NCBI GenBank assembly: GCA_018881555.1
Contig: JACAXG010000018.1
Coordinates: forward strand, 2,745,561-2,809,560
From: Amblyornis subalaris
Lineage: Eukaryota; Chordata; Aves; Passeriformes; Ptilonorhynchidae
Length of the DNA: 64,000 bases
Reading direction: 5' to 3'
Shown one piece after another: positions 1 through 13,058 of this stretch (the stretch's first letter is position 1; every line of letters begins with the position of its first letter). The translations under genes and the position numbers were made by a program. The notes under the pieces were generated by a model. It was not told where the DNA came from. It made no database searches and was given only the letters and a program-made list of their open reading frames with translations.

Positions 1-844
1 GCTGTGCTAGGCAAGACTTCACTCACATTTCATAAACCATGGAAAATATTATAAAACTCCATTATAAAAGAAAACTCTCAAAAAGGAGACAGATGTAAAG
101 GAAACATTTTTCTGGAATGGCCTGGTCTTTCTCAACTGTGTCTGAAAATGCAGTTGCTATAGTAAGTAACAATCAAAAAACGAAGATTTTTCTACCATAA
201 AATTACTATTTTTTTCAAATTCATCTGAGCATGAATTTTACTGATTTCCCTTTCCTGTGATCAGAATGTGACTGGAAATATACCACTTATTGGAAAAATC
301 CNATAAGGATTTTGTCATCCTTATGCATACTAAATAGGAACCTATTTTAAAAGTAGGAATTTAAGTAAAATCGCAGACTCGCCTTTGATCACACTGAATT
401 CAGCCTTATCCATGCTCCACTAAACTCAGCAGGAAATGCTACTCATCCACAGAGTAGGGAATGCTGTAGGGAATGCTACTCGTCTACAGAAATAGTTACA
501 GGATTAAAGACCAGAATAACTACTTCGAAGATGCTATGTGGCATAAGACAGTAAAGTCAGAATGCCTGAAGCCACAGTCTAAGACTTGACCAGAGACTCC
601 TGCTTTCTTCTCACTCTAGTGCCACTGATTGAAAAATAGCAGCTTTTGATAGAAATGAAGTCAGGGGTTGCATGGTTGATGCAATGACCAGCTAGAAAAT
701 CCCCCTGACCACACATGCATTTTTGCAGACACTGTGGGCTTTTAGACAAATGGAAACAAGGGAAGGCTTTATACAAAGGATCAAGCATCTCACTTAGAGA
801 TAAATGAGGAACACAAGACTTGAAGATAAAGGAACCCAGGATCA

Positions 845-1679
845 TATTAGGTCATCATTAGACCTAGAACGGTTGGATAGATGGGCAGAGTCCAATAAGA
901 TGAAGTTTAACAAGTCCAAGTGCCGAGTCCTGCATTTTGGCCACAATAATCCCCTCCAGCTCTACAGGCTGGGGACAGAGTGGCTGGACAGTGCCCAGGC
1001 AGAAAGGGACCTGGCAGCACTGGTCAACAGCCAACTGAACATGAGCCAGCAGTGTGCCCTGGTGGCCAAGAAGGCCATTGGCATCCTGGCCTGTATCAGA
1101 AATAGTGTGGCCAGCAGGACCAGGGAAGTGATTCTTCCCCTGTACTTGGCACTGGTGAGGCCACACCTGGAGTACTGTGTCCAGTTCTGGGCCCCTCAGT
1201 TCAGGAAGGACATTGAGATCCTCAAATGTGTCCAAAGGAGGATGACAAGGCTGGTGAAGGACTTGGAACACAAGCCCNATGAGGAGCGATTGAGGGAGCT
1301 GGGGTTGTTTAGCCTGGAGAANAGAAGACTCAGAGGTGACCTTATCACTCTCTACAACTACCTGAAGGGTGGTTGTAGTCAGGTAGGGGTTGGTCTCTTT
1401 TTCCAGGCAACAACTGACAGAACAAGAGGACACAGTCTCAAGCTGCNCCAAGTGAAATTTAGATTGGATGTTTGGAAAAAGTTTTTACTGAAAGAGTGAT
1501 AAGGTTCTGGAATCGTCTGCCCAGGGAGGTGGTGGAGTCACCATCCCTGGATGTGTTTAAAGAAAGATTGGATGTGGCANTCAGTGCCATGGTTTAGCTG
1601 AGGTGGTGGTAGGGCATGGCTTGGACTCAGTGATCTTGAAGGTCTCTTCCAACATAGTGATTCTGTGATTCTCTGTGAT
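845..1679 (+). mobile_element. CR1 LINE, 5'-truncated
   Basis: The plus strand encodes the C-terminal part of a CR1 reverse transcriptase: [19 protein letters not shown], then [23 protein letters not shown], and EERLRELGLFSLE. It runs into the CR1 3' untranslated part (GATCTTGAAGGTCTCTTCCAACA) and ends with repeats of GATTCTGTG. The 5' end is truncated and three N bases plus frame breaks show it is inactive. It lies opposite to the direction of SLC2A9. The left limit is approximate. Confidence 0.93.
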
Positions 1680-2519
1680 CTGGTTCAAATACAATACTCA
1701 GCTGTTTCAGGCAGTATTTAATTTATAAAATATGTTTGTTTCATTTCTCTGTTTGCTGCTTCTATTGAGAAGCTGTCACAGAGCTCGGCTCCTTAAGTAG
1801 CTAGGAGTTTTTTCCCACTTTGTATTCTAAATTTATTCATGGCTAGCTAACACCTAAGTTTGGGTCTTTGTTCCTGTTTTCTGCAGCAACCCTTGTCTTC
1901 AGATTATTCTCCCTTCTGAATGTTATTTTCCCTTTCGCTCATGTTCTTAGAAACAGAAATCCTATTCTCAGCCTTTTCTGTTAGACATTATGAAGTTATT
2001 CTGTGTCTTTTCATATACAAATCTATTTTCTTCACCTTCCCGGTAGCCCTTCTTTGCAGCCCTTCTCTGCTAACTGCTGCATGAGCAGTTTTGTGCTCCA
2101 ACATTCAGCTCTAAGTCATCTCAAAAATGATGACATGACATATAACAACACAATGAGCATTTTTCACATTACAGTACAGAGAGACAATGCATGACAATAT
2201 GATGTATTAGGTCTTTAAGAAATCATGTAAAAGAATGTGCATACAGAGTGTTAATGTAAAACAGTCTTTCAAATTATTTAGATAAAATATCATCGGCAAT
2301 GAGGAAGTCTTCCCTGTGATTCTTAGAGATATTATTGTTACATTCTCCCTTCGCTAACTGGCATTTTCAGACATCCTTAAATCCTCACCCTGTTCCGAGT
2401 GTCTAAGCCTCTTTATCTCTCCAGCTCATGCAGGCATATATGTCCCATTATTAGAAATGGTCAAAATGCGAAAGATTAAGTCAGATTTCAACCAAATCAC
2501 TAATCTCAAACTTGAAGTG

Positions 2520-3590
2520 TGTGTTGGTTTTGCAGGGCCTGGTTTTTGGTAGCGGGGGGGCCACAGAGGTGGCTTCTGTGAGAAGCTGCTGGAAGCTTCC
2601 ACCATGTCCAGCAGAGCCAATCCCTGGCTCTGGACGTGCTGCTGGCCAAGGCTGGGCCGATTAGAGATCATGGTATCGCCTCTGTGATAACAGATTTAAG
2701 AAGAAATAAAAAAAAAGTTGTGGTGCAGTTGTAATTTTCCAGCCAGAGTAGGAGTGAGAATATGTGAGAGGAACAACAATGGAGGCACCAAGGTCAGTGC
2801 AGAAGGAGGAGGAGGAGGTGCTCCAGGTGCTGGAACCAAGATGTCCCTGCAGCCTGTGGTGGGGACCATGGTGGGGCAGTTGTCCCCCTGCAGCCATGGG
2901 GGCCCACGGGGGATGCAGAGATCCACTCACAGCCCGTGGGGGAGATGCCCACACCGGAGCGGGTGGATACCAGGACGCTGTGATCCAGAGGAAGTCCCAT
3001 GGAGAGAGAGGCCTTGCTTCCAGGCTGGAGCAGCTGTCCTTGGAGGACTGCACCCCGTGGCAGAGTGACCCACGCCGCAGCAGNTTTGGGAGGACTGTCT
3101 GCCCGTGGGATGGNCTCACGCTGCAGCAGTTTCNGGAGTCCTGATGCTTGNGAGAGTGGACTCACGCTGGAGGAGTTCGTGGAGAACTGTCTCCCGTGAG
3201 AGGGACCCCATGGTGCAGCAGGGAAATGACTCCTCTCCCTGAGCAGCTGAAGAAAATCTTGGGTGATGAACTGACCAAAACCCCCACCCCATCTCCCTGC
3301 ACTGTTGGTGGGAAGGAGGGAGGGGTTGGGGGNAAGAAAGGGTGTTTTTGAGGGCTTATTTTACTTCTCATTTCCTGCTCTGATCTTGTTAGTAATAAAT
3401 TCACTTTATATCATTAAGTTGAGCCTGTTTGCCCTTGATGGTAATTGATGAGTGTTTTCTCCTGGTCCTTATCTCAACTCGTGAACCCTTCATTAAATTT
3501 TCTCTCCTCTGTCCAGCAGCAGAGCAGGGGAGGGTGAGTGAGAACATTTTTGTGGNTGCCTGGCATCTGGCCAGTGTCAAATCANGACAA
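2520..3590 (+). mobile_element. LTR-like element with internal tandem array
   Basis: This GC-rich block begins TGTGTTGGTTTTGCAGGGCC and contains GGTGGCTTCTGTGAGAAGCT, a purine-rich stretch, a G/C-rich array of 46-47 bp units, and then an AATAAA signal at 3395 and a tail with CATCTGGCCAGTGTCA. Starting in TG and holding a polyadenylation signal in the distal third are features of a retroviral-type long terminal repeat, and I recall similar text as a common avian repeat. No flanking viral genes are present, so it would be a solo LTR. Several N bases fall inside the array. The family name and exact edges are uncertain. Confidence 0.65.
3043..3200 (+). repeat. 46-47 bp tandem array within the LTR-like element
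   Basis: GAGGACTG-type unit starts occur at 3043, 3090, 3136 (GAGTCCTG) and 3182 (GAGAACTG), a period of 47, 46 and 46 bases. Each unit continues with a CCCGTGG-like block and then an ACTCACGCTGGAGGAG-like block. Units differ by point changes, and four N bases lie in the array (3084, 3114, 3134 and 3151), consistent with assembly uncertainty in a tandem repeat. Confidence 0.8.
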
Positions 3591-4636
3591 AGTGCCACCA
3601 AAATAAGACAAATTTCCAGCACAAAGATGGCTTGAGTTGTCATGATCAGGCAATGGATATAAANTCAACTCCTCAGATTTCTGAAACTTCCATGAATATT
3701 ACTGCTTGTTGTAATAAAAGGCAATTTTTCTTTTCTTTCCAAAGGACTCCAAGGAACCCTTGGGGAATGTTCAGTAGAAGAAGGAACATTACCACACACC
3801 TTTCTGTGCACACAAGTGGCTGATCTCCCTCCCAGCTACAGTGGTCGAAGGGTGGGCAACACACTTGTGCTACACAAACACTTTTTATACTTCTTACTGC
3901 CACAGTAGGGTCTGGGGTTATTTCTACTTATTCCCAGTGGTAAAATAAGTCCAGTGCTCCAGTGTGCTGTGTGTCCAGAGCCCGAAAATTTGCAAAGATT
4001 TGAAAGCAACAATACTTGTTTAATTTCTCAAAGAAGGTGATAAAAGAAGATTGCTTCACAGCCAAGTATTTTATCAAAACGATCCACCTCCTTCCATCCT
4101 TCCATTTAGTTGAAGACAGGCATCATACTGAACCTCTCTCACCATGGTTTCCTGCCCCTTCTCTGCAGCAGTGCCTTCTCCACTTATCAAAACTGAATAG
4201 AAAGATGCTACNCTTAAACAGAATGTGCTTCTAAGGGAGAAATATCTTCACTTCATACAAAGATAAGGCATCGAAATGCTTTATGCCAAGTTTCCAGTTC
4301 TCAAGGTCTTGACTGTGTTTTTGTTACGCTTATTTTCACTAGGAAGGTTATCTGGAAGCCCATGCCAGTGCTGCTATAATCCTCAATTATTCAGTTGATC
4401 AGGTTTTTTCTCCACATGTTCTGCTATCTGACACACCTTGACACATGGCAGAAGAGCCATTCTCTGGTTCGGAGAATGAACATTTACTTGTTTTATACAA
4501 ATTGGAAAACCTTCAAAAACAAAGACTGCAAGCACTTCACCCCAAAATGCATGACAGACTCACTAACAAGTGGGATCAACATCCCTGCAGGCAAATCAGA
4601 AAACTGAATTGCACACATTCTGAGTCAGCTTTTAGG

Positions 4637-4656
4637 TTTTTGTTTGTTTGTTTGTT
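4637..4656. repeat. short TTTG simple repeat
   Basis: About four to five copies of TTTG in tandem within intron 10. No other significance seen. Confidence 0.8.
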
Positions 4657-7600
4657 TACTTTTCGAACTTTTTGGCTGATAGGTAAAAGGCGCCAATCTG
4701 CAGCAGCTTGTGTAAAACTAAAATGCACATTTTTCAATTCTCCCAGAAAAATAAAAAATCACTTGATGGCACAGCAACTGTTGTAAAGGCACAGTGGGTG
4801 AACAGAGAATTCGAGAAAACAGCTGAAAATAAGCAGGACCTTCTCTTTTTACCCTTCAAGTCAGATTTTAGAGTAGCTTTCCAGAAAGAGATTGATTCTG
4901 CAGGCACAGTTTAACATGACAATGTTCGGTCTCCATGAAGAAGCAGCCACACAGGTTTAACTGAGAAAGTGGGAATAAATTTTAGCTTTCCCTTTTTTAT
5001 AAATATTATCTAAGGCAAAGTTAGAGGAGGAAAACATTTCACGTGTACCTAAGCCTTTCTATCACTATCCAAATTTCCAAGAAGCTACATATTATTTACC
5101 CACTCNGTTAAGGCATTACAAATCAATGCATTTGCTCATGATGCCTGACCTGAACAGTACAAATGCTCTCTGGAGATACTGAAAATGTTCTTTTACTTCT
5201 TTTTCTTTGATTTGTTTTCTCAATCGATTTTTGGCTTTTTGTCTCCTTAGGAATCAGAACCAATCCCCTCAGTATTTTCTATTTACTCTTTGCTGGATGA
5301 CAATTCTTCATTTGAAATGTATCCTATATTTATTTCAGGTGAACCAAATATCTTCACTTGTGTATAATTAACCAAGTAGGCGCAATGAAGCAACTGTCTG
5401 GACCAGCATGGCTCTACAGAACAATAAGTGATTTTTGAAGGGTAATTTTCTTTCAGATCACAGTTTGACTGTATTGAGCAAAAGGGCCCTTTAATTTTTA
5501 GAAAGTGAAAGCTTTCTGCTGGTTGTCTTTTGATAAAAGTGATGAAGTACCAAACCGCACACATGCCTGAACATACCTGTTGCTAGCTGTACTGTTTCAG
5601 TCCTCAAAAATATCTGCAAGCTGAAAAGCCCAGTTCAGAAGAATGAAACAAATAAACCCCCTCCACAGTTTATAGTAACAGCTGATCCTCACTGTAAAGG
5701 AGCAGATGGGACTCATGCATAAGCTATCAGAAAGTGGTTCATACAACATCTAAGCTATCAAGAAGGTATTAGATGCTCTAACAAGAGAGAAAATATTGTA
5801 CTTTTAAAGGCAATTCTATGCTCTAGAAAGTTAAACCAGTATTTTTATAAACTCAGTTCCTCATGTTATTTACTATCTTCAGATGGGATAATTTTTCCAA
5901 GTATCAATAGCTCAATGAACATAAACTAAATTTACCCTAGCCTAATATCTGTTCCTATGGAGTCATTACAAACCATGTTTTTACTTTGAAGAATGCTGAA
6001 ACGCTCTAAGTAACTACGGGAGGAATTAAGATACTGAGCATGTTACACCATGACAATAGTACCTTTTTGACCAACACAAAAAAATGGCAAAATTTCTACA
6101 AAAGGCTAAAAATATAAAAAATATGCAGCTTTTTAATAAAGAATAGGCATTAATTTTCTTAGAGAAAAACCCTTTTACTGACCAGAAAGGTGGGAAAGTT
6201 GTTCCTGAACTTCAGTCTTGTCTCATTAAACTACCAGAGTGCTACAAAATAATACTAGATATTGAAGTGTGAAATTTTCCTGCTAAAGGTGTGTCATAAA
6301 ATATCACTCAGAAGGTGACAATAAGAAATACTTTTTCATTTCAGAAAAATNTGGGGTGATAAGGTAAAAGTCTTCAAGATCATAAGAAAGTTGAAAAGGG
6401 AGAAAGGGGATCAGCTGCTCTGTTTCTGCAAGACCTAGAGGGCATCACGCAAAGAATAACAAAGGATGTGTGCATGAGAGATGGTAGACATGCACTTTTC
6501 TTTGCCAAAGAATGCTAAAATTTTGCAGTTTCAGACAGAGAATTTAAAAATCCATGGAAGGCTATGAANATGTTAGAAACTGTTCGTCAGAAAGACCTAA
6601 GTTGAAAAAAATGTGCACTAGTTCTGGAAAAGTGTCTCACCTACTTGCCCTGTTTGTATTTTGCTCTAGACACTTTCCTATAGCCACTGCACTGAAGAAA
6701 AACAGAAGTACAAAATACTCAGTTAGTTTTCATCTTTGTGTAATAATTAAGGACTCAACATCCTCAGTAGCCTTCTTGACTGCCTATAAGCAAAGAGCTT
6801 TTCCTTATGGTCTCTCTGCATCTTCTTGCATGCATTCTGTATCTCAAGCATCTCACCACGCAGCAACAGGACACTGGCTCTGGCATTGCAACACCCTTCT
6901 CACAGGGAGTGGCACTGCTCTTAGGTCCCCAAAGCTGTCTCTTTTCAGGCTGAATTAGTCCAGTTAACCCAGTCCCTTCTCTCAGGGCTCCTGGCACTGA
7001 TTTAGTGACTCTCCAATGGACTTGCCACAGGCTATTTATGTCTTTCCTGTACTGGGTAGGGGGACAAAACCTGACACAGTAATTGCACTCAATTATTGAA
7101 GTTATGCCTTGTGATACAAAAAGCAGTGGATACAAAGTGGGCGTCTCAGTTTTTGGTAGAATTTTTTTTGTTTAGAAAAAAATATATATGCTCTCTTCTC
7201 ATTTGACCATCTTAAAACATTGCTAATAATGGAAGTTGCCCAGCTAAAAGGCAGTAAAGTAGTTCAGATCTCCTAAGCCCCTCTAAAGAGAACAGGAAAG
7301 TTTCACTGAAGATAAATCTGCCCCCATTAAATTCAGCTAAAATATTGCTATTGATTTGCAGAGATATCAGAATAAGATTCTTCACAGCTGCTTCTCAACA
7401 GCTGAAGAGTTCATTACTAAGGTTTTCATTAAAAGCAATTCAATGTTAAGTGCTACTGAGATGTTCCCACTATTGCCAGATATGACAAATGTTTGAACAC
7501 ACAGAGGAAAGNTGGAGAAGGTAGCTACTGGTACACTATTAATGTTCTTTGGCTTTAACAGCACTGAACACACTTAAAAACACAACAGAAGATTTAATTT

Positions 7601-8644
7601 TAAAGAATTACTATAGAAAGCCAGTAAGTCATATCTAACAAAAGCTGTTTGTCCTGCATGTATCTGCAGACACTTTGCTCCAAAGAGATTGCGAAGTACA
7701 ACACAAGTCCTGAATATCATCAGTAAAGGGAAAGAAGCTAAATAAAGAAAACCAGAATCCATTCTGAAGAACAGTGAGGTGAAAGAAAAAAGTAGAGGGT
7801 TAATCTTCATATGTGGAAAATATAACATGTAAGAACATATTGACCTGCAAGTTCTAAAAACAGGTGAAACATATTTCTAATAGGCAAAAAACTGGAGTTT
7901 TTTCAACAGGGATTTAAAAAATCCCCAAAGGTCGATGTTGCAAGTAGCTGCACTTAAACTGTCTGAGCCACTTAAAACACTAGAAGNGAACTTTTCAAGA
8001 AGCTTCAAGTCAACATTTGACATTGCAATGGTATTCAAAATTCAAGAACATTTCTATTTCACAGAATTCTTTAAAAAACCCCCCAATCTCAGACTAAGAA
8101 ACATATATCAGCAGTACAGTGGACTGAGGTGAACAAGAGATTTGTCCTTACAGAAGCACGAAGGGATTGCAATATTTTTTAAAGTATTTTAACAGTATTT
8201 TGCACAGAAATTAGTGACAAACTCTTTTCCCAGAACCAAGGGGAAAAGGAATATCTTGGTCTTCTCCCCATTTTTCTCTAAAGCAACATATTTTTTCCTC
8301 AGCTTTTCAAAAGAGGATTTACAGAATTACAGCAATGTTTCACTGGAGTCACATCAAACATCAGCAACTCTTTATTTCCCCAGATAAACCACAATCAATC
8401 AATTAGACCACTTCAGTGGTGAAGATGTATAAACAGTTGATTAATGTTTAATGTCAAACTCCTTACAAAGAAGAAATAAATAGTGCATGAAAAAAACTCC
8501 AAGAACTCAAGGGAACAGAAATCTTACTTCCTGGTTTATAGCTGAAGTGAAGCTCCATATAAGTGATTTTTTAGCATAATGCCAGTGCAAAAATACCTGT
8601 CCTTTGATGCACCAAGAAACATGAAAAAATATAAATGGACATAC

Positions 8645-8720
8645 CTGGTCCAATGCAGAACGATGCAATGATTGCAAGGATGCAAAATATACTGAGGTAA
8701 GGAAGCCAATGCACAGTGTT
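8645..8720 (-). CDS. SLC2A9: SLC2A9 exon 10 (residues 382-407 start, helix 10)
   Basis: This exon encodes NTVHWLPYLSIFCILAIIAS and then FCIGP, 25 codons plus one base. The comparable mammalian stretch reads HAPWVPYLSIVGILAIIAS, so it is the start of helix 10. The acceptor is ATCTACTCAG and the donor is CCAG then GTATGT (8644 downward). The leftover G should pair with a following exon beginning GN to give the Gly of the GPGGIPF region. That exon is not found to the left within the window. Two open frames overlapping here in other registers are shadows. Confidence 0.95.
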
Positions 8721-11218
8721 CTGAGTAGATAAAAGACATTCATATTAAGCATGTTGTATGTATCACAAATAGTTTTTAAAAATCACAGGTAATAGATAGT
8801 GTTTTCCGGAATTCTTTTTCTATTTAAGAATTTAGTCTGGGGTTATTTTAGAAAATCACAGTATTTCTGTAGAACATTATTTGATGATTTGCATTAAGGG
8901 TTTTGGTCTCTGTGGAATCCCTGTAGAGAAACACTAGACAAGCTCATCCACCAGAGTCAGAACTCTAAATATTCACAACTTCTTGTGCTAAAGTTCAAGC
9001 CGACCTTGAAAAGAGGTTTTCTTTCCATTGAAAAGATTCAGTGTCTCCACCCTCCTTAGGTATTTCAGTTGTGTTTAAAAAGGCTTGGCTGAGGNCTAGA
9101 CATGACAGGCTGCCATTTGGTAGGCGAGCCGAATCTGAACCTTGGCAAAGCATGGAAAAGCCACAGTCCTGGAGTTTTCAGCCAAAATCTACTTTTGCAG
9201 AAAAGGAAGGCCATGTATTTGTGCAATCTTTCTTCTACTTCTAAGTAGATTTTTCTCTATTCAGACCTTCAATTATAGGAATTTGAAATATGATGAACAA
9301 TTTGTATGGAGTTTGCAGGACACTTTCTTGACCATGTATGTGAATGCTTGATCCTAATACCAATAGTTGGGAAAAAACCATGGATGCCCATTCCTTTCTC
9401 TGTCCAACAGGTGGGGTTTTTCCCTCAGCAAAGTGCCAACGATATTTTTATTAGAATTTTACTATTTCTGAAAAGTTGATTAAGATACATGTAATTGTAC
9501 TATCATCACCTTGAGTAGCACTGTAAAAATATTCTTGCTAAAATAAGTAATTGTCTTTTAAGTGTTTAGTAAAGACCCCCACNTTCTGATGCTTTTTCTC
9601 TCCCAGCAGGGGTTATTCTTTTAGTTATGTGGAAAACTTGGACCCCTAGGCATTAACATTAACCAAAAGAATTGTAGATTATCAAAATTACACAATCTGG
9701 ACCTCTTTCTGGAAGCAAATCCAAGGTCCCTGAGAAAGAGAAGGTGCAAATATGGAATAGATATAAATTCCTGTGAGATCAAGCCTATTTGTACCCTGGT
9801 CATTTTTTTGAAGCAAATCTCTAATACTTAACAGATTGAGACACTTCTGAAAGAAAAACTGAAAGGCATTCAGACTTCAGGGATTTAAAATAGCTGAAGG
9901 TCCTCACACATCAAACTTGGCTTTAAAAGATCTGGAAGGGAATTTTTCACTCTGCATACAAGGTATGCAATAACATCTCTCGTCTGGAGGAGAGCTGCCT
10001 TACAGCTATTCTGACAAGTGTGTGAAGTAAAGCTTTATTTTGTTGTACACACAGGTAAGTCAAATAAAACAGCAATGGTGTGGCATAGACCTGCCAGTTC
10101 AACTGACTGACTGTCTCTCTTCAAACAAGAAACGAGATTTGGAAGTCAGATTAATGGCACCACACAGGAATCAAGACCAGCTGGAAAACAATTTGATGAA
10201 AAACCACCCAAACCCATGCCATTTCAAACATCAGTTTTACTTCTCAAAAGTCTTCAGGAACATAAACAAACTGCATCGTTATGTAAATGGAANCCAAACA
10301 AGGAAAAATTACTCAGGGCCAGAGTTTAAACTGATTTAATAATCCTCCTCTGATCATTTGAAACAGCTGGGGAACTGAGTGCTAATAACATCCAAGAACT
10401 TAGAATCATATAATCACAGAAACATTTAAATTGGAAGGAACCTTTAAAGCTCATCTAGTTCTAATCCCCCTGCAATGAGCAGGGACACCTTCAACTAGAT
10501 CAGGTTGTTCAGGTCTTTGTCCAACCCAACCTTGGATGTTTCCAGAGATGGGGCATCAACCACCCCTCTGGACAACCTGTTCCAACATTTCACCACCCTC
10601 ATTATAAAACACTTCTTCCTTATATCTAGTCTAAATTGGCCCTGCTTTAGTTTGAAACCATTACCCTTGTCCTACCACAATAGGCCCTGCTAAAAAGTCT
10701 ATTCCCATCTTTCTTCTAAGTGCAAATGTTCTGCAAAGGCTAAGTCTTTATATTGCCTATACAAATACCAGAAAAGTAACTTGAAAGAAACAGCAAGCAT
10801 GGAAATTTTTCACTACTGGGGAAAAAAAAAATCCAAACCTAAAATAGGGATGACATATAAAGCATGAAAGAAATCTCAGAGAGAGTGAATTACAAAGATA
10901 AACCCACGGACTACGGGTAAACTATTTACCCATCTAGGGGTACAATTTTCTTCATAATAGTTCATGATATACATAAATCTTTGAGTTAAGGAGATCAAAT
11001 GCGAGAAAGCCCCTATGGCTTTTTAATGCAAAAGCTGCTATGGCTAACCACAGCACCTTGAAGCCAACAGATTCATAAATTAGCATAAGAGACCTTTCAA
11101 TCCTTANGCCAAACTGACTGAAAGAATTGGCTTATGTAGGAATGTTGAGGCAAACCGGTGCTGAGCATGTTTAAAATAGGCAAAAGAGAGAATAACAATA
11201 TGTAGNGACCAGTGTTAC
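8721..11218 (-). other. SLC2A9: intron 9 of SLC2A9
   Basis: It contains one CR1 3' fragment in minus orientation at about 10402-10710. The remainder is AT-rich and unremarkable. Confidence 0.82.
10402..10710 (-). mobile_element. CR1 LINE 3' fragment
   Basis: The reverse complement of a CR1 3' end: it starts with AGAATCATATAATCACAGAA, the inverted terminal octamer region, followed by the CCCCCTGCAATGAGCAGGGA, CAACCTTGGATGTTTCCAG and CACTTCTTCCT blocks typical of avian CR1. It is only the distal 3' region and has no reverse transcriptase. It lies in the same direction as SLC2A9. Confidence 0.9.
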
Positions 11219-11320
11219 CTGTAAAGTCAGGGAGACAGTGAGTACTGAGAAGAAGACAGTCATCAACCCAAAACCTCCAATGAGAAGAGGCCTGCGTCCA
11301 AGCCGCTCGATAACTAAGCC
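11219..11320 (-). CDS. SLC2A9: SLC2A9 exon 9 (residues 348-381, helix 8-9 loop and helix 9)
   Basis: This exon encodes [20 protein letters not shown] followed by [14 protein letters not shown], 34 codons, phase 0 at both ends. ERLGRRPLL (352-360) is the cytoplasmic loop motif between helices 8 and 9 (D/E-R-x-G-R-R) found in all GLUTs. The remainder is helix 9. The acceptor is GTTTTCCAG and the donor is CAG then GTAACA. A single N lies in the intron just past the donor and does not affect the coding sequence. Confidence 0.97.
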
Positions 11321-13058
11321 CTGGAAAACAAAAAGTGGCATTTGACTGTCTTGATAAAGCACTGAAGAACTTGGTCCATGAAATAAATTCTCCCAGTAAC
11401 TACAAAGATCAAAGCTAAAGTCATAAGAGTTGATTGTACATTATACACAATCTATGACATGTTCATAATTGTGCTCACGATTATGTTTACACAATTTAAC
11501 CTCTTTGAAAAAACAAGTCAGCATGGCATCCTTATTTGAGCCTACTGAAAAAACATGGAAACCATCAAAGTACTTGGTANTTCTTTTATGCCTGGATTTC
11601 CTACTACTGAACAAAAATAACCATACAGATAGGAAAAATATGCCATGGGTAAGTTGAAGTCTAATACCATTAGGATAGGAAATTTCAAAGTTATTGCTAC
11701 ATTTAACTTTTTGTGCAACAATTTAATAATAAAACAAGCTATGTAAATTAGCTATATAAAAATAATTAATATTATGATAACTAAGTGAAGTTAGATTTTT
11801 TTTCAGGGCATAAATAATTATANATTGATTGAATGGTTTACAAATACACACTAAATTTCTAGAACAGTGTTCTTACAATACATAATTTTTAAATGTCAAT
11901 ATGTTGAAGCANATTATAATATCTGGCTTTTGCATTTTGACTGTCTCCTAATTGCAACATTTCTCTGACTTTAAGCTTAAAAAGTTTAAAATTTAAGATT
12001 CAAATCTTGCAAGCATAGATTAAATTTTAATTATACTAAAATTTATTTTAAATTTCTTTTTTTCTCAAACATAGAAGAAACATTTAGTCATGATTTTGGG
12101 TAGTTAGTGTAATCAGAATATCCAGACGAAAGAAATAAATCCAGCAGAGAACTTTGCTCAGACAAGTGATCGTAACACTGATACTTATGTACTCACACCC
12201 ATTTTAAATTTATATTTACCACTTGAATATAAATCACAGAATCCGAATACTTATCTGCTATAGAAAAACACAATGAAGAATTTCTTGAGAAGCTGTAACA
12301 TGAAACNGTCTTTGCTAATCTGACTCACTAAAATAGGCTAATACATATTTTAGGTCATAACAGCTGATATATTTTTCATGTTGGTAACTACTAAAATTGC
12401 TAATTACAGTTGGCTTTCTTATGAGACAAAGAAAAGAATTTTATGAAGCTTGAATTGTACCACATCAAATAAGTTAAAGTCAGAATNACACAACTGTTTG
12501 CCATATCATCATTTACTGGAGACTGAAATCCATCTTTCACACATCCTCTGAGGAAAAGATAAAATGGGCAACTAAAATGAACTCTGGAGTAATACCTTTA
12601 ATTCTGGTAAGCAACACACACACCACTCCACTGTGAGCATCAAGAAGAAATGTGTTAAAGTACAGAGACACCAGGGGACGAAACACCTTGAGTGGCAAGT
12701 GATTCTCCCTCAGTGTGGGGTTCACCAGCAGACTTGAGGATAGGTTTGTCTGTCCTAAACACACATTTGCTCTGCACCCTGAGCTGAACTTCCACACCAG
12801 AGATATGNAATGTGATGCTGCAGATCACTGAAAGCAGGTCTATGGCAAGATTTTGCATTCTTTATTTCTTTAAATGGTGAAATGTACTAATTTGGACAGT
12901 TTCCACAGCTTCCATAANAGAGTTATGGAATTTTAAAAAGACCTGCACTGATATTAATAAGATTTCATGAGGTCCAAACATTTTAAAACTGCAACTGTTT
13001 CACTTTCAAAACCTCTGCAAGTTGTCAGGTATTTTCCACTATGATTAATTAATCCATT

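Larger units (their letters stand above)
1..8644 (-). other. SLC2A9: intron 10 of SLC2A9 (start of it)
   Basis: This follows the exon 10 donor and runs to the window edge. It holds a CR1 (about 845-1679), an LTR-like element (about 2520-3590) and a short TTTG run near 4637-4656. I searched it for the next GLUT9 exon (expected to encode a QSQRPAAF-like and VNWLSNF-like stretch) and did not find it, so the 3' exons appear to be further left. Confidence 0.7.

Noticed and set aside
2661..3165. Several overlapping open frames on both strands.
   Set aside because: They fall inside the GC-rich LTR-like repeat and its tandem array; they are repeat-derived shadows.
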